Source: Sphagnum compactum
Lineage: Eukaryota > Bryophyta > Sphagnopsida > Sphagnales
Direction of reading: 5' to 3'
Assembly (NCBI GenBank): GCA_965153455.1
Contig: OZ234500.1
Span: forward strand, 15,685,579-15,749,578
Length of the DNA: 64,000 nt
Numbering within the stretch: the first letter of the stretch is position 1; the number at the start of each line of letters is the position of its first letter. This document shows positions 36,798 through 51,179 of the stretch, piece after piece. The notes under the pieces were generated by a model, which ran no database searches, had not been told where the DNA came from, and saw only the letters and a program-made list of their open reading frames with translations. Both the position numbers and the translations under genes were made by a program.

Positions 36798-37419
36798 GAT
36801 TCAGATGCTGCTAGTGACGAACTAGATATCTTTCGTTTCAGAACATCCAAATGCTTGAAGCTGTCTCCAAGAGTTGTTACTCTGAACTGATCCGCACTGG
36901 AGTTTCTGAATTAGAGCAGGAGTCTATAGTACTATATCTTCCAGTGTTCAAAGCTTGAACCAAGGTCGAGGTCTGCAATTAAATCTTTCCAAGTCAGCGA
37001 TCTACGCTCTAATCAACACCAGTAATCCAAATATCTGGAGCATCTTCATCTAGTCTCAGATCACGACAGAAGAAAATAATGGCCTTAGTGGGCTTTCTAT
37101 AAGTTTTTGAGGAGATCGAACTGCAAAACATGGAGAGTTGTTAATTCGTAGATTAGAAGCGCACACACAGAAGCAGCATTAGAGGATCCTTATATTCTAG
37201 ATTGCAAACACTAAGATCGAGAATAAATACTTCTGCAATAAAATCGAGACACACAGATCACGTTCTGCAGCTGCTATATCAGTGGAATATTTCGAGGGTT
37301 GCAGTATCCTTACAACAGAGACAAGTCAAATTTTCAGAGAAAACCCAGAAGTCATCTTCAGAAACATTAAGCTCATAAGTATATTATGGTGACGAACCAA
37401 GTTTTGCAAAGTGCAGGAT
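36798..37419. promoter_or_regulatory. Upstream region of the SDP1-like gene
   Basis: Between the start codon at 36797 and the 105-bp array there is about 600 bp of moderately AT-rich sequence without reading frames of interest. It should hold the 5' UTR and core promoter of the minus-strand gene. I see no unambiguous TATA box. Confidence 0.35.
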
Positions 37420-38200
37420 TTGAACGCTTTTTTCTTTAAAGAGTATTCCTCGAATCGCTTGCAGAAAGAGATGCAACTCAGATACTAAGAAAATCTGACA
37501 ACCCAACCAACGAGTTGAGTGAACAAAGAGTGCTTGAATCAGTTGGCTTGAGAGAGAGTCATGAATCTCTAGATGCAGCTCAGATACAAAGAAAATCTGA
37601 CAACCCAATCAACGAGTTGAATGAACAAAAAAAGCTCGATTTAGCTGGCGTGAGAGAGAGAGGTATGAATCTAGATGCAGCTGAGAAACTAAGAAAAAAT
37701 CTGACAACCCAACCAACGAGTTGAATGAACAAAAAAACGCTTGAATCAGCTGGTTTGAGAGAGAGAGGCATGAATCTAGATGCAGCTGAGAAACTAAGAA
37801 AAAATCTGACAACCCAACCAACGAGTTGAATGAACAAAAAAGCGCTTGAATCAGCTGGTTTGAGAGAGAGAGGCATGAATCTAGATGCAGCTGAGAAACT
37901 AAGAAAAAATCTGACAACCCAACCAACGAGTTGAATGAACAAAAAAACGCTTGAATCAGCTGGTTTAAGAGAGAGAGAGGCATGAATCTAGATGCAGCTG
38001 AGAAACTAAGAAAAAATCTGACAACCCAACCAACGAGTTGAATGAACAAAAAAAAACGCTTGAATCAGCTGGTTTGAGAGAGAGAGAGGCATGAATCTAG
38101 ATGCAGCTGAGAAACTAGGAAAAAATCTGACAACCCCCAACCAAAAAAAAACGCTTGAATCAGCAAGCTGGCTTGTGAGAGAGAGAGAGTCATGAATCTG
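37420..38200. repeat. 105-bp tandem repeat array, about 7.5 copies
   Basis: Units starting 'cgcttgaatcagctggtttg' occur at 37738, 37843, 37948, 38057 and 38152, with older copies at about 37421, 37531 and 37634. Each contains GA-rich 'agagagagaggcatgaatct', 'agatgcagctgagaaactaa' and 'caacccaaccaacgagttga'. The three central units are almost identical, so the array expanded recently. The period is a multiple of three, so frames stay open on the minus strand (35-residue hydrophobic repeats). I regard those as by-products. The array lies 0.6-1.4 kb upstream of the SDP1-like gene. Confidence 0.92.
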
Positions 38201-38449
38201 TAATGACTGCAAAGGAACAGAGCAGCTGGATCTCCGTTTTGAATCATTCAAGGTTGCACATAGCCAAAGTGTAGTAGGTTGAGAGAGGCAACAACAAGGC
38301 GTGTAAGATCGATCATAAGACAAAACTACTTACACATATGTTTCTTCAAGGTCCCACAATAGCACAAGAATATGTTAAAAGAACACTAGTGTAGTGTACT
38401 GGAGAATCAAGACACAAGTCTTACTTGGGGCAAAGGAGCCACACATGGT

Positions 38450-41400
38450 GTACTTGTTGTTGTCTGGCCCAACTCAAATGGCTTTTGACTAAGTAAACGT
38501 CTTGTGACAATTCCATTTCCTTTCCCCAAAATGCCATCCATCCTCTTCCTCTTTACTTCTTTCTTTCTTTCAAGTTTCTTATCCTTGAAAAGTGTTAAGT
38601 TAGTTAGTTTATGTGCATCATTTTTTTTCAAGCCAGAATGCATGCATGGGAAGACTTCGTGTTACTTTTGCACTATTGATGACGAGGTTGATATATTTTT
38701 AAAAGTTAAATGATTTCAAAGAAAAGATTAGTTACTAGACATTCATAATCCATGATCATATATAAATTTGACTCATGAAATTATTTTCGCTTAAATTATT
38801 AATTCTAGAACATGTCAATCAAACACATTTAGTTGTGATTAATAGGGTGGGACTTCCACAAATAACCTAACTAATGTTTTTAAGTTTTCCTCAATCTCGT
38901 GCATTTTGGGATGCATGACCAACCATGATTTGAAATGCTAATTCATCGTGCATGGAAGAACCTAATGCCAATGAAAGGGAACGAGCCATGGGGTTTTTCA
39001 CAAGCATTATTACAAATTTAAATCTTTCAGAAGATGTAAATAGGCACGCACATATTGGGGCATGTTATGAATCTTAATTGGTTCACATGGATTTTAAGTT
39101 TGGGTTTGGCAAAACAAAGATAAATTGTCCAATTAAACCCATGCATCACCCTACTCTTATTACATTGCATTCACAACTAGGATAGTCATGTCAATGCAAG
39201 CAAGGGGTGATGTTAGACAGATCAAGTTGTACATCATTGGCAATTATGGGATTAAGAATGCCAAGAGGGATTTTTAGGTGTTGTAAAGGAAGTTGGTGAT
39301 GTGAAGGTGCCAACACAATTCGACACCACCCCACATTTTGCATAACAATCATAGTCCACACCTTCAACCTCAAGTATAGGGATATTCCATCACCTTAGCC
39401 CAATGTACAAATGATTACAAAAACATGGGCATTGGATATTGGTCTACTAATTATAAGAGGTGGTGTGAAAATCATGACAAATATTGTAAAGTTATTGCTT
39501 TAAACTCAAAGAGAAAAATTGCTAAAAACTAATTTGGTAAATTTGTCTAATGGTGAGTACCCTTCAACAACAGTGATGCCAACCAAGGACATTTTTTATA
39601 ATTAGACAATCTACCACATTGTGAAGATTATAGATTGGTGAACAAGTTGACATATTCTAACAAAAGTTCCATCCCCTATTTGAAGAAATCTTTGATGCCC
39701 TTGGGGAAGCCATGGTGTTCAACACTTTGGCTTTACATTATTACTACCATTAGTTGCCATTGAATGAAGATAACAAGATTAAAACAATATTTTGGGGGGA
39801 TTTCTCTTAATGGGAAAAATTGTTTATACCAATGGTGATTCAATTTTGCCATTTGATTTGAAAAACACCCTTGTAGACTAATACATTTGAGGTGATACAC
39901 AAGAAGAAGCTTTTCAAAAGTTCATGATGGCATACGCCAATCAATTCAACACCAAAACAAAATGAAAATGCCTATAATTGTTTGGGTTATTTCATCTTTA
40001 TCCTAGCCCATTTACTTTGGTTATGGATCATTAGCCTTTAAAATTCATAATGGAATTAGACCATCTCCCATGAAAGCTAATTAGGTGGGCCTTCAAAATC
40101 CAATATATATGGCTATTATACCACCTTTCAAAAATTTATTGTGGTATTATAAATTTACAACATTCATCATATTCAAACCCGTTTTGCCATTTTATCAATA
40201 CAAATTTACATTTCTACAAATATTGATTTTTATCAATTTTTATAAAAATTAGTTTGCATCTAATTATAATTAAAACTTATAAGTACATTATTTTCCTTCA
40301 TAACATCAAGCAAGTTTGATTGGCATGAATGGACTTTCATAATCAAATTTATCAACCAACATTGCTTCAATGTGTATGCTTTTGTATAATGGTGTAATCA
40401 AGTGTGTAGTTGGATGTAGCTACAACCATTCGTCATCTGACTCATATTGATTAGTTGGGGCTTTCCAAATTAGAAACATAGGATATTGCCCATTTTGAAA
40501 CAAGTGAACTTTAATGGTTTCAAAGATATTCAATGTTTGCATCCTTCGCATTTCGAACAAAAGTAAAGTAACGATGTTAATATATACGTTTTTGCCATTG
40601 TGCATTCTCCACATCACATTTTGTCATCTCAACATTGAGTCCTTGCTGGATGCCCCATCAACATAAGCCTCATTTTATTTTTAATGTTAGGTGACATCTT
40701 TTGATAGGTGGTAATCTTTGGTTTGTTGAAAATTTATTTAATGAACATCAAATTTACAATGGTTCTAACAAAAAAAACCAAAAACCTTTATTTGCATTAA
40801 ATGTTTGTTGTGAACAATTAGACTTTGTTACCATTCACTATTATCTCATGTTAATAATGAATCGTAAAAATGTCATAAAGTACATTCCCCCCATTTAGTA
40901 AACGTGTGAATGTAATCATTTGTGTTTGAGTGTTTGTGTGTGTCTATGAGAATGAGTTTGATTATGAATGTGCAAAAGTTTGTGTGTGTAAAAACACATT
41001 GAAGTGTTGAAGAGGGTGTTTTGGGAAAGTTGATGGGTTATGGCACATTCAAATAGGTTATACAAGCATGCTAATCACAAACGAGTTCATATTTACAAGC
41101 TCAAAAAAGATATGTTCATAATCCTCCTTAAATGTAGGTAAGTTACCAAGAAAAGAAAAGGAGGTCACACCTCCCACCTCCCCTTTGAATCATGGCAGGA
41201 AGGAATATGCTTTTAAAGTTAGTATTTTGAAGAGGAGGGTGGGTGTGTGTGTGTGTGTGTGTGTTTTGAATGTTGTCTAAGTGATGTGAATAATGCAATG
41301 ATTCAACATGGAACATGCAAAAGTGATGAAGCTTTCATCAATTGTTTTTTATAAAATTCTTAATGCTTTGATGACTTTTCCATTTAAAAATAGAGTTAAC

Positions 41401-44400
41401 TATTTCAATTGTTGAAGGTTTGTTTTGCAATCCTTTTTTGGGAAATGTTTATAGGGTTTTCATTATTTATCAAGTTACTAGAAAACATGTCATGTTATAC
41501 CACGATTTTATTTACAACCTTGTTGGGATAATGATTGGAGTAATTGTTCAAGAATGGTTCATCATGTATTAACAACAACATATGAATTCATAGATTAATG
41601 AATTAAAGGTGATCCTTGAATAAGGACTTATGTGACTGTTTATGCAAAAATATTCTTGACATATATTAAAAAATTCCATTTGTAAGTTATAAAAAAATTG
41701 ACCCAAAAACATGTTGCATTATAAATACATTTTAAGAATCTCCCTAAAATTATGTCATTTTCAAATCCTTTTAAAACCATTTAGGAGTACAGTAAGTAAT
41801 AAAAACATTGGTTAGAATGTGTAATGAATGGCTTTTAGTACTCTATCCTCATTATATTCATTCAAATTATTTCACATGTTTTCATACTATATTAAAAACC
41901 AGATCATATAAACAGAACATTAAAACAAAATTTAATATTAATACAATTTTTAACACTAAAACATGAAAAATCAAACACAGGTTACGTGTTTTATGGTTCG
42001 TTTACTTGTGAATGTACTCATAAAGTTTTTTTGTTTTTTGCATTAAAATCCCTTGTTAGTTAGTTGGAAGCCTTTTTAATCCTTGACTTAATGCATGATA
42101 AGTCTTATCAATGATGAAAAAAAAGAGCTTTAGTCTAGTTTATTTGGGAGGTAGACGACCAATTGTATTTCTATGTTTTCAAAGTATTATAATAATTTCT
42201 TGAATATGTTTTTGTTTAAATGTGAATGTGAAGGATTAATGTGAAGGATTGTGTTTGAAAATAATGACTATAGATGGGTAGATATTTAAAAAGTTAACCA
42301 TGACACTTGTGACAAATTAAAAGGTAATGAATCATGGTGTTTGTATTAACATGCATGTAAAGTTCCCATTGATGCATGACAACAACCCAACTTTATGTGT
42401 GTAAACACCTATAGAAGGAAATTTTAATTTTAAAAAATTCCTCATAAATAATTGGGAAATTATTGAATTTTAAGATAATACAAAATATTAGTCTTGAAAA
42501 CTTCATTGAATTCAACATTTCCCCCATTATCATGCTTAATAATCAAATACATCAACAAATAATGTATGTATGATGCAATCTCTAAAGTGATCAATGTTTT
42601 GAAATTGACAAAAGAAATGACACTAAAATTATGATGATCAAAATTGTTTAACAATTTAATAAAAAAACACACAACACAAAAAGGAAATTTCAAAGTTTGT
42701 CAAATTGGCAAAAAAAGGTTGAAGTAAAAAAAAAGAAGCAAACACTTATGCACAAGTAATAAATCAAAATGAGTCAAAATGATAAATGTCTATGAATTTG
42801 GGAACATATATTAATTGGAACACTTAAAAATATGAATCGTTAAAAAAAGAATATATCGCCAAAATATTACATTATAATCATGATTGAAATTATCACTCAA
42901 ATGAAAAATCTAATAGTAATTCTTTAATAAAAATTTCACAAAGATCAAAATAATAAAAGTGAAATGCAGGAACAAACTTTTCCAAACATTACAAATTCAG
43001 ATCTTTTGTTATAGTTCATGACCTAGGTAGTTTTGGGGTCTAAATTTGGGGAAACTTTTACTTTTTTATACAAAAAATTCAAGAAAATAATTATCTCATA
43101 TTATTTCATTATTCAACAAAAGAATCATTAGGCTATGAAATTTCATCACAAAATTGAATGAAATCATGAATTCATTTTTTTCAAGTTTGAATTTCATGGG
43201 TAAGAATTGGTTTTTAACACTTTCATCAATATCATGTGTTAACCATTATGTGGTATCTTGTTTCACATTAAAATTAGATGACAATAGGGTTGTGTGACAA
43301 ATAATCATTTTTTTATTATTAGATAAATACCTTTACTTTTCAATAAGCTTTAATTTTATTAATTTAAAATTCATTCGTTGTTAATTATTGTATTCATATG
43401 ATTTTTATATGTTCATATTATGACTAGCTTGATATACAACGTTAACATGATCATGTGTTTGTGCACAATATCTAATAACTTCTGAGATAACGTATATTTG
43501 TTGAAAGATTTCAAATCAATAGCAAATTGTATTTTCATTTGTAAAATAATTCAATGTCATTTCATGAGGGGCTACAATGTCATTTGTAAATAACTTAACC
43601 ATTATTAAAAATTATTAATTGCAAGATTAGTCGCCCCATTTAATTTTTTCAAACAAGTGGATAAATGTTTATAAAATATTTGGGGAAAAAGGAACGGTTT
43701 TCATAATTGCACATTGATTTTCCATGGTAACTCTTACTATATAATCATGTTTCACATTATTATTTAGAATGGATCAAATGTCTAAGAGGAGTACCATCAA
43801 ATAATCTCATTTTTCCAATACAATTTTTCAAAAAAATATATTTTGAAATGACCACCTTCAAATAAGTTAGTTTTCAAATTTTTATTTTTTAAATTCATAA
43901 ATATTGTTTCAATATTGAAATTTGAAATTTCCATCACATTCATGAATAAAGTTTTGACTTTAACAAACAAGGATAGGATAGTTAATCAAATTTGAAGACT
44001 AAATAAACAATTTTTTAAAGAATTGTTTTGAATACCTATGTTTAAAACTAGATTTTTTTTGGTTAATTTGATCATCGTATATGCACATCTATTTAATTTT
44101 CAATGTAAAATGTTCAATTAAAAAAATTATAATTTAAAACACTAAAAGTTAAACCTCAATCCAACCTTAATCGTAAATAGACCTGTACACCAAATATGAA
44201 AAAGAATATATATTCTAAAAATTATATGAATAGTAGAAAAAACATAAATGTGAAATAAAATGAAGAAAATTATGGTGTTTAGGTTATACATTTTATTCAC
44301 ATTAATTTTTTGAAAATAATTGCATTTGATTACTTGTTGAAAGATAGATCCAAAAAAGTGTGCATAAACACCTTCATATGTTTCATTATTAAAAGAACCT

Positions 44401-46589
44401 TCTTAACACCATAATTGTTTGTCATGAATGAAAAGTGGATAGTGTTAAATGAACTTTATCCATTATGGGTGAAAAGTGCATAATGTTAAATTAACTTCAT
44501 GATGGTCATAAAATCAAACCATTTTGCACATTCTACCATTCCACTATTTCTTGGAAAACCCACCTAATCACAACCACAATGCACACATTTTTTTACTTTC
44601 ATTTTTATTTTTCAACTTTTAATTCAATGATGTGCGTGTTGTGATTTGATTTTCAACATTACTTGTTACAACCACACGTGTGATTGTGTGATCAACAACA
44701 TGATGCATAATCTTAACAAGAAAAATATTATTCACTAATAATAATTGTATGAAAGTTCTCTAAACAAAGCCAACAGCAAATTGGTAAATAAATTTGACAA
44801 AGTTGACTTACACATTGTCTTAATGATGATTGTGAAACAACAAAAACTTATCAAGGATGTGATTTGGGCTTTATTAAATTTCATGATGAGTTCAACAATT
44901 GGTCATTCATAATATGTGACATTCTAAACTAAATTAGTTTGTTGATTTCCTCAACAAATTTACTATGGTAACCAAATTTTGTCACTTCAATTTGGCCATG
45001 TTAATGATATATATATATATATATAAGAACTTTCTATTGACATCATTAATGATCTCAAATGATAAAATTAACTTAATTACCAAAAAAATTAAATTCAAAT
45101 AATGTATGAAAAGATAAAATGGAATCTTAACATTTCAATATATAATTGTGATATATCATTTATGCAAAAATCATAACATCACTTTAATGCAACAAACATT
45201 GATTAATTAGGTATATTGATAAGTCTTATCTTATGATTTTAAGAACATAATTACATAAAATATTCATAAGTTCAACTTATCAAATTTCATAATGAAATAT
45301 AATTCCATTGGGGAAATTGAGTAATATATATTTTTAATTATGCAAAAAATCTTCACAAAAAAAATTCATATGTTATAGATTTCCAAATCACACTTCATGT
45401 TCCCAATTAATTGTACAATTAGAACTCTTGATAATAATTTTTCCTACATCACAATATACCATCATTGGTAGGTCAAAAACTTGCCAATAATAATAAATAT
45501 GAAACAAAGATGTTGCCACTATTACTTTTTACAATAGTTTTATGCTAACTCAAGCATGACAAAAAAGGAAAGGAAACATATAGATACAATAAAGTTGAAT
45601 AACAAGGCGTCATTTGAACTAGTACTTAAAAGAAATTGTTAACTAAATGTTTAGTGATTGGGTGTACCTTCTTAGCAAGGTGCATGTTATTCTGCCACAC
45701 CACCAAACATTGAACTTTGATGATCCTTGAGAAGCAAATCTTGTGTAGCTTTGTGGATACCTAGTGAAAAACATCCATCATAATGTTTGATGAATCACCT
45801 CCGTGACCTAGCTAACCCATAAACACATTCATCTAATGATCATCCATGTTATGTTCTATGGCAATCATATTAAAGATTTAGACAATGTTGCATCCCACAC
45901 ACTCTCCTTGCTAGGAAATCCACTCCTAAAGTAACCCTTGCTGAAATTGGTTTTGACCATAGACAACTCCATGTCGACATATGCTACATCTTCAATGTTA
46001 CTTTGAGAAGAATCAAAAGGTTGAGCACAATAAGAATGACAATCTCGTCTTCCTCTAACAATGTCATGGCAAAGTAAATTCATTCACCATTCTAAAAACA
46101 CAAAAACACCCACAACCATGTTTTAGTTAGTAGCTTGAATCTTGAAAGTACATTTGAAGGATTCTAGCATCATGTTATGCAAGGAATAAATTGCACTTTT
46201 TTTTTTAATATGTTAATCTTAGTCCAACAGATTTATGTAGGGAAGCATTTGAGAATAGTTTATATCAAAGAAGAAAACCTCTAAATCTAATAGTCCAGAT
46301 TCATACAACTTGTTTACATCCAAGGTAGAAAAAATGCATCAGGCAAACCAACAACAAAAACATGATGTTTTGGTAAGTACTTCAACAATGAAAAATAATA
46401 TAAATGCACATCTTGTGAATGATAATTGCAAATACAAGCATTTGTTGTTCTTGAGCTTGTAATAACACCATGTAGAAATGTTTGGAGTTTGCTTTGCAAT
46501 TCTTTCACTTTCTCATACACCTTAGCACGAAGATGTTCTCATTTTTTTGTCCAATCAAATTCATGTTGAATTGCAAAGTCATGACTTTC
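38450..46589. other. Long AT-rich block without genes
   Basis: About 8 kb of very AT-rich DNA, probably decayed transposons. No stretch on either strand gives a convincing protein, including the minus frame at 45865-46083. Simple repeats are a GT run near 41233-41262 and a TA run near 45008-45025. Confidence 0.5.
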
Positions 46590-48080
46590 GTAAGCTTTCA
46601 AAAAACCATGATGCAAATACACCTTTCATTTTTTAGAATACTTGGATGTACTTTGTATTGTTCCATGGTAAACTTGAGTCCTTTACAATCATGTTTTTAA
46701 AATATCTAAGTCTAATGACATCCATTTCATGATCATAAACCTTGATTTGATCTAATACTCAAGCTACAAATCCAAAACTTGTTGCTTTAAAACCACCCAA
46801 AGTTATATGTTCTAGCATAATTTCAGCTTGATTTTGTCAAGCTCAAACAACATATGACACCAAAGATCAATCAGCCTTGATGTTGTTTCTTATATGGTAA
46901 TAAAATGTTTGACACAAAACCTATTCATGAGGCTATTGGCTTCATCATGGCCTGACAAAAAAAAGACACGCACACAAAGAGGAAAAGAGACACTTACATT
47001 ATCCAAACAACTTATTTGATAACAACAATGGTGGTCACAATGCAAACACATAGTAGTAACTTGTGCACCAACAATGGCCTTCAACCTACATGAATCTAAC
47101 ACTTTTAAACATTGGAATAGTCCCTCAACAAACCACATAAAGGCATGCAGTTCAATGGTGAGAAATTGCAAATAAGGAAAAAAAAAATTGAATTGTTAAA
47201 CAGGTCCTCTTCTTGAAACACATAATGACTAAATTTGTTTCAATATTGAACATCTGCTAACTATGGTGAAATGTCCAACACAAGATTGCATCCATTACAT
47301 AAAACTTCCATACAAAAATCACAATATAATTTGATAGAAAAAAATTGTTGGGATCATATATTTATTGTGGAATGCATCAATTGTTGCCATGCATGGCTCA
47401 CAAATTTACCCAAGAGTTGCAAGTGAAAAAACAACACATAGATCAATCACAAACTAGAAGATCGTGGCATGCTCTTTCTACCAAATGTAACTTATTGTCT
47501 TTCAGCCTTGATGCCTCCTCCCTTCTAAACTTGGAAGTTTTCTAACTACTATTTAGATGGATCATCTTTGCCTTCTCAACTAGTTGCAAGTCCCTTGGTT
47601 TTAGTGTTGTTGAACAACCAATTCACCAATCAAATGCTCACAAAAGTTGGGTAGGATATTAAGGGTAGCCATCTAAAACATAACCACTATAAACACTTGA
47701 AACATAGCCATGGCTAGTCCATCATGGCTTTTGGCTTCATCTTTGACTTGGGATGATTACAAATTGAAAGAAGATAAAAGTCTCAATGCTTGCAAAAACT
47801 TTGGCAATCCATCACATGATATCTTCAATTATAATAAGCTTTTGGTATTAGAAAATGGGGATAGAATTAAAGGTGTACTCTTTGTGTTGAATGGGGGGAT
47901 TAACTAAAATAATGTGATTAGTTGCTGTTATTGTTGCTGTTGTTAGAATGTAAGATTGGTCCCTCTAGAAAATGGTGGATAATTAGGGTTTCCATAGAAC
48001 TTGATGATGTTGCATAGAAACTAGAATTGCAATGTTCAAACCCAAGCAAGGGAAAACAAGACCCAAGCCAAGGATTAAAA
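46590..48080 (-). repeat. Segmental duplicate, decayed AT-rich copy
   Basis: This segment is collinear with 54530-55960, about 8 kb to the right. Shared landmarks include 'taagtctaatgacatccat', 'ggcttcatcatggcctga', 'caatggtggtcac', 'gttgccatgcatgg' and a GCTGCT/GTTGCT run near the right end. Compared with the other copy, many C and G positions are T and A, as expected of methylated, decaying DNA. One 42-codon minus-strand frame (about 46996-47122) stays open and keeps a GTAAGT donor. The segment has no recognised function. Confidence 0.8.
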
Positions 48081-51000
48081 TTTTATCATTTTTTCACCAC
48101 TCTAGAATGTAAACTCCTATGAGTCTTTATTTGAAGGTATTCTTTTAGTTATGATATACTCCTTGAATTTTTTTACTTTTGTTAACCCTGGTTTTAAATA
48201 TTCTTTAGTTTGAGTTCCAAAATGAGGAGGTCTTCTAGAACCTCCAATATTGAAACACTTCAAAATGTAGTGATCATAATGCTAAAAGATGTAAAACCCT
48301 ATTCCAAGATCCCAAATTCAATCCCAGACTCTTCATTTGCTTGTTGTTTCCTAACCAGTCTTTTTAATGTTTTGCTGTAATGTTGGCCTGGAGTATGGAT
48401 TTCCAAAAATTCTAACCCACATTTCACCAAAACATTAAATTGGGTTGAACTTTTTAGGTTTTTCTTCTACAATGCCAAGGTCTAAACTCTTAATCATTTC
48501 TTGAAAGAAGGGAGAAAATGTCATGTCAATGGGTGCCAAGTGGTCACACAATTCAATTTGGTGTGTGTTTTGAAAATTTGAATAACATTGGACATTATCA
48601 TAGAACACACAACAATATGAACGTCAACAATACCTTGTGGTACTCTCATGGCAAGGAAACAATGTGGTCAGTGGCTCAAACTCCTTTGGATGTTGGTGCT
48701 TGTGAGGGGAATTAGGTGAATCATTATCAACAAGTGTGGGAGAATATTGAGCTTATGATTTATTTCAGGAAGAATTGGTCATCCAAAGTTCCAATTGTTA
48801 CAATCACAATTACAAGGTGTCCATAGTCAAATTTGGATGACAGTAAGTTCAATAAATGTTTTACTATATCTTTTACCTTGGCAGATAGTATTATGATCCT
48901 GAAAATTTGGAACCTTCTTAATTCAAATTGCAACTTCCAGTTAATGGTGGAAGTGTTGTTTACTTTGAGAAAACTTGCTTCAAGACTTATCAACTAGTAT
49001 TAATCTTGTTAGTTTTCACCTATTTTTGGAATGGTAGTCCAATTAATAGTTCTCTTCCAGATTTGTATGTTAGTAGCCACAACCTAAACTTCCATGAAAA
49101 AAGGAGTTGGAATCCATGCCTTAGATATTGATGGAATTTTTTCATACTCTAATAGCTTATATTGTACACATTTTTATAGGATCAGCAATGTTGGACTCAC
49201 AGAACATCAATAGTAATTAGGAGAAGGAGGTTGGGAAATATGATTGATTATTGCGCCTCATGTCCCATTGACACTAAATGGCATTGCAATGCTAACTAAG
49301 ATTTTTGGAGTTTTAGATTTTCCCCAAGATGAATCACTTGTTATATCTTTATGAACACAATATGCCAAAATTGGACATTGTATGTGATCTTTTGATATTG
49401 GCAAGGTCTTTCCATTTGTTAAATAGGATGTTCTTAAATAGTGGCAAGGTCATGTGCATTTGTTAACTAGCTTGTGCTTGCATTATTGGGGTGTTTGGTC
49501 AATAGCATGAATGTCACCTTAAATCCTTGAACAATATAAAGATAAACCCTTCTCTTATACAGAAACTTTCTTGAATTTTCAGCAACTGTTTTTTTCAAAA
49601 CATGAAATTTATGATTATTTTTTGGGGTTATCAAGTTGAAAAAATCACCACAGAAAAACATTGATCACTACACATTATGGATGTAAATTTATTGTCATGT
49701 GTCATAAATTGAATCATGCATGTTGGATTTTAAGTATTTTTCACACTTGACTAAATGAAAACCTTATGAAATGTTTAAAATTAATGATGAACTATAACAA
49801 AATTTTAAATGTTTCAATTTTCAAATCAGTGATCATTAGTCATGTTTCTACATGGCATTGTCACGGATACATTAAAAAGCTAAGATGTTATATAATCACT
49901 TGAACCATATTGGTAATGCAATGTGATATAGAATGACTATACAATGTATATAATAATATTTTCTCAAGGATTCATATTATAATAATATAGTTATTTTTTA
50001 TAAAGTCTAGTGGACTAAGCATTGGAACCTTGTGTTTTGTTGAAACAAAGGTTGGATTAATGCCTAAGTCACCATGAAAAAATACACGAGGGTTCAATGG
50101 CCCTCAAAACTTGTTTTTGCACCAAAAGTCAAAAGCAAACCACCATAGTGACATGTTAAACCCCACACTTTCTAAAAAATGAAATTGATTGAATTTTCTC
50201 ACATAACTTTCCCACATCAATGAGAGACAATTTTTTGGTTCCCCACAACCTTCATTAATTAATTTATGATCCCACAACTTGTTTTCCCCACATAAAAATA
50301 ATGAACAAAAAATTTGAAATATAATGCATGGGATTGTTTCATCAAAAACTTTCCCCCATAGCGGCAAAATAGTTTTATTATTTTCTCACAAAAGATCATT
50401 TTGCAAAAGGTCTAAACAATTAAAACTTTCCTATGGTGTTAAAAATAATAACATTGTGAGGGTTTTAATGTGTCACTACAATAGTTTGGTCCTAGGTCTA
50501 CTTACACTTTGTACCAATTAAAATTGTATGCTTTCACTACATCATGATATTATGCATGTCGAGTTAACTTCCATCTCTTTATCTTGTGCATAATGAACAT
50601 ATCCTTTCTCATATGCTTCACAAATTTCAACATATATTCGAAATAATCATCTCTGTGGGTAAAATTCATTAATGTCAATTTTTATAGATGTTAAAATGGT
50701 AGAATATGTTCACATCTATAGAATTGGGGTAGCTAGTGTCTATGTATATGAATAAACAATTACAATTCAACATTGCAATGTTGTTCATCGTGTGGTTTTC
50801 TATCAACCATTGAACTAAGACTTGTGTGCCTTGTTCTTTCAAAGATTTTGGATTTTGATTGATGTCATGTCTATCATATCAATAGAATCTCACAACTCTT
50901 ACAACTACCTACCCAAGATAATAAATTCCTTGGGTGTGGGCCAACATATTTCACTCACAAGTGCATGATTAATGCACAATGCAATGAACAATGCATCATC

Positions 51001-51179
51001 ACACAATGCCAATTTGGACAAATTGAGATAAAATTGTTTTATAAATTGTCATGTTGTGTTTCATGAAAAAAATATAGTTGAGATCAGGAGTCAAAGTATA
51101 TATTAGGGCCAACTTTAATGACCCACTTGATAAAATTGGAATTTCCCTTATTATGTTGCATGGCAAAATGAGGTTTGAT
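48081..51179. other. AT-rich DNA, no supportable gene
   Basis: Short frames near 48518-49131 and 50104-50521 have no protein character. The content is probably old transposon sequence. No structure beyond AT-richness was seen. Confidence 0.45.

Noticed and set aside
37580-38049. Minus-strand frames of 120-146 codons with repeated hydrophobic segments
   Set aside because: They arise from the 105-bp tandem repeat whose period is a multiple of three, and no promoter, splice or family evidence supports them.
45865-46083. 72-codon minus-strand frame near the left duplicate
   Set aside because: No counterpart was seen by the right duplicate and no motif was recognised.
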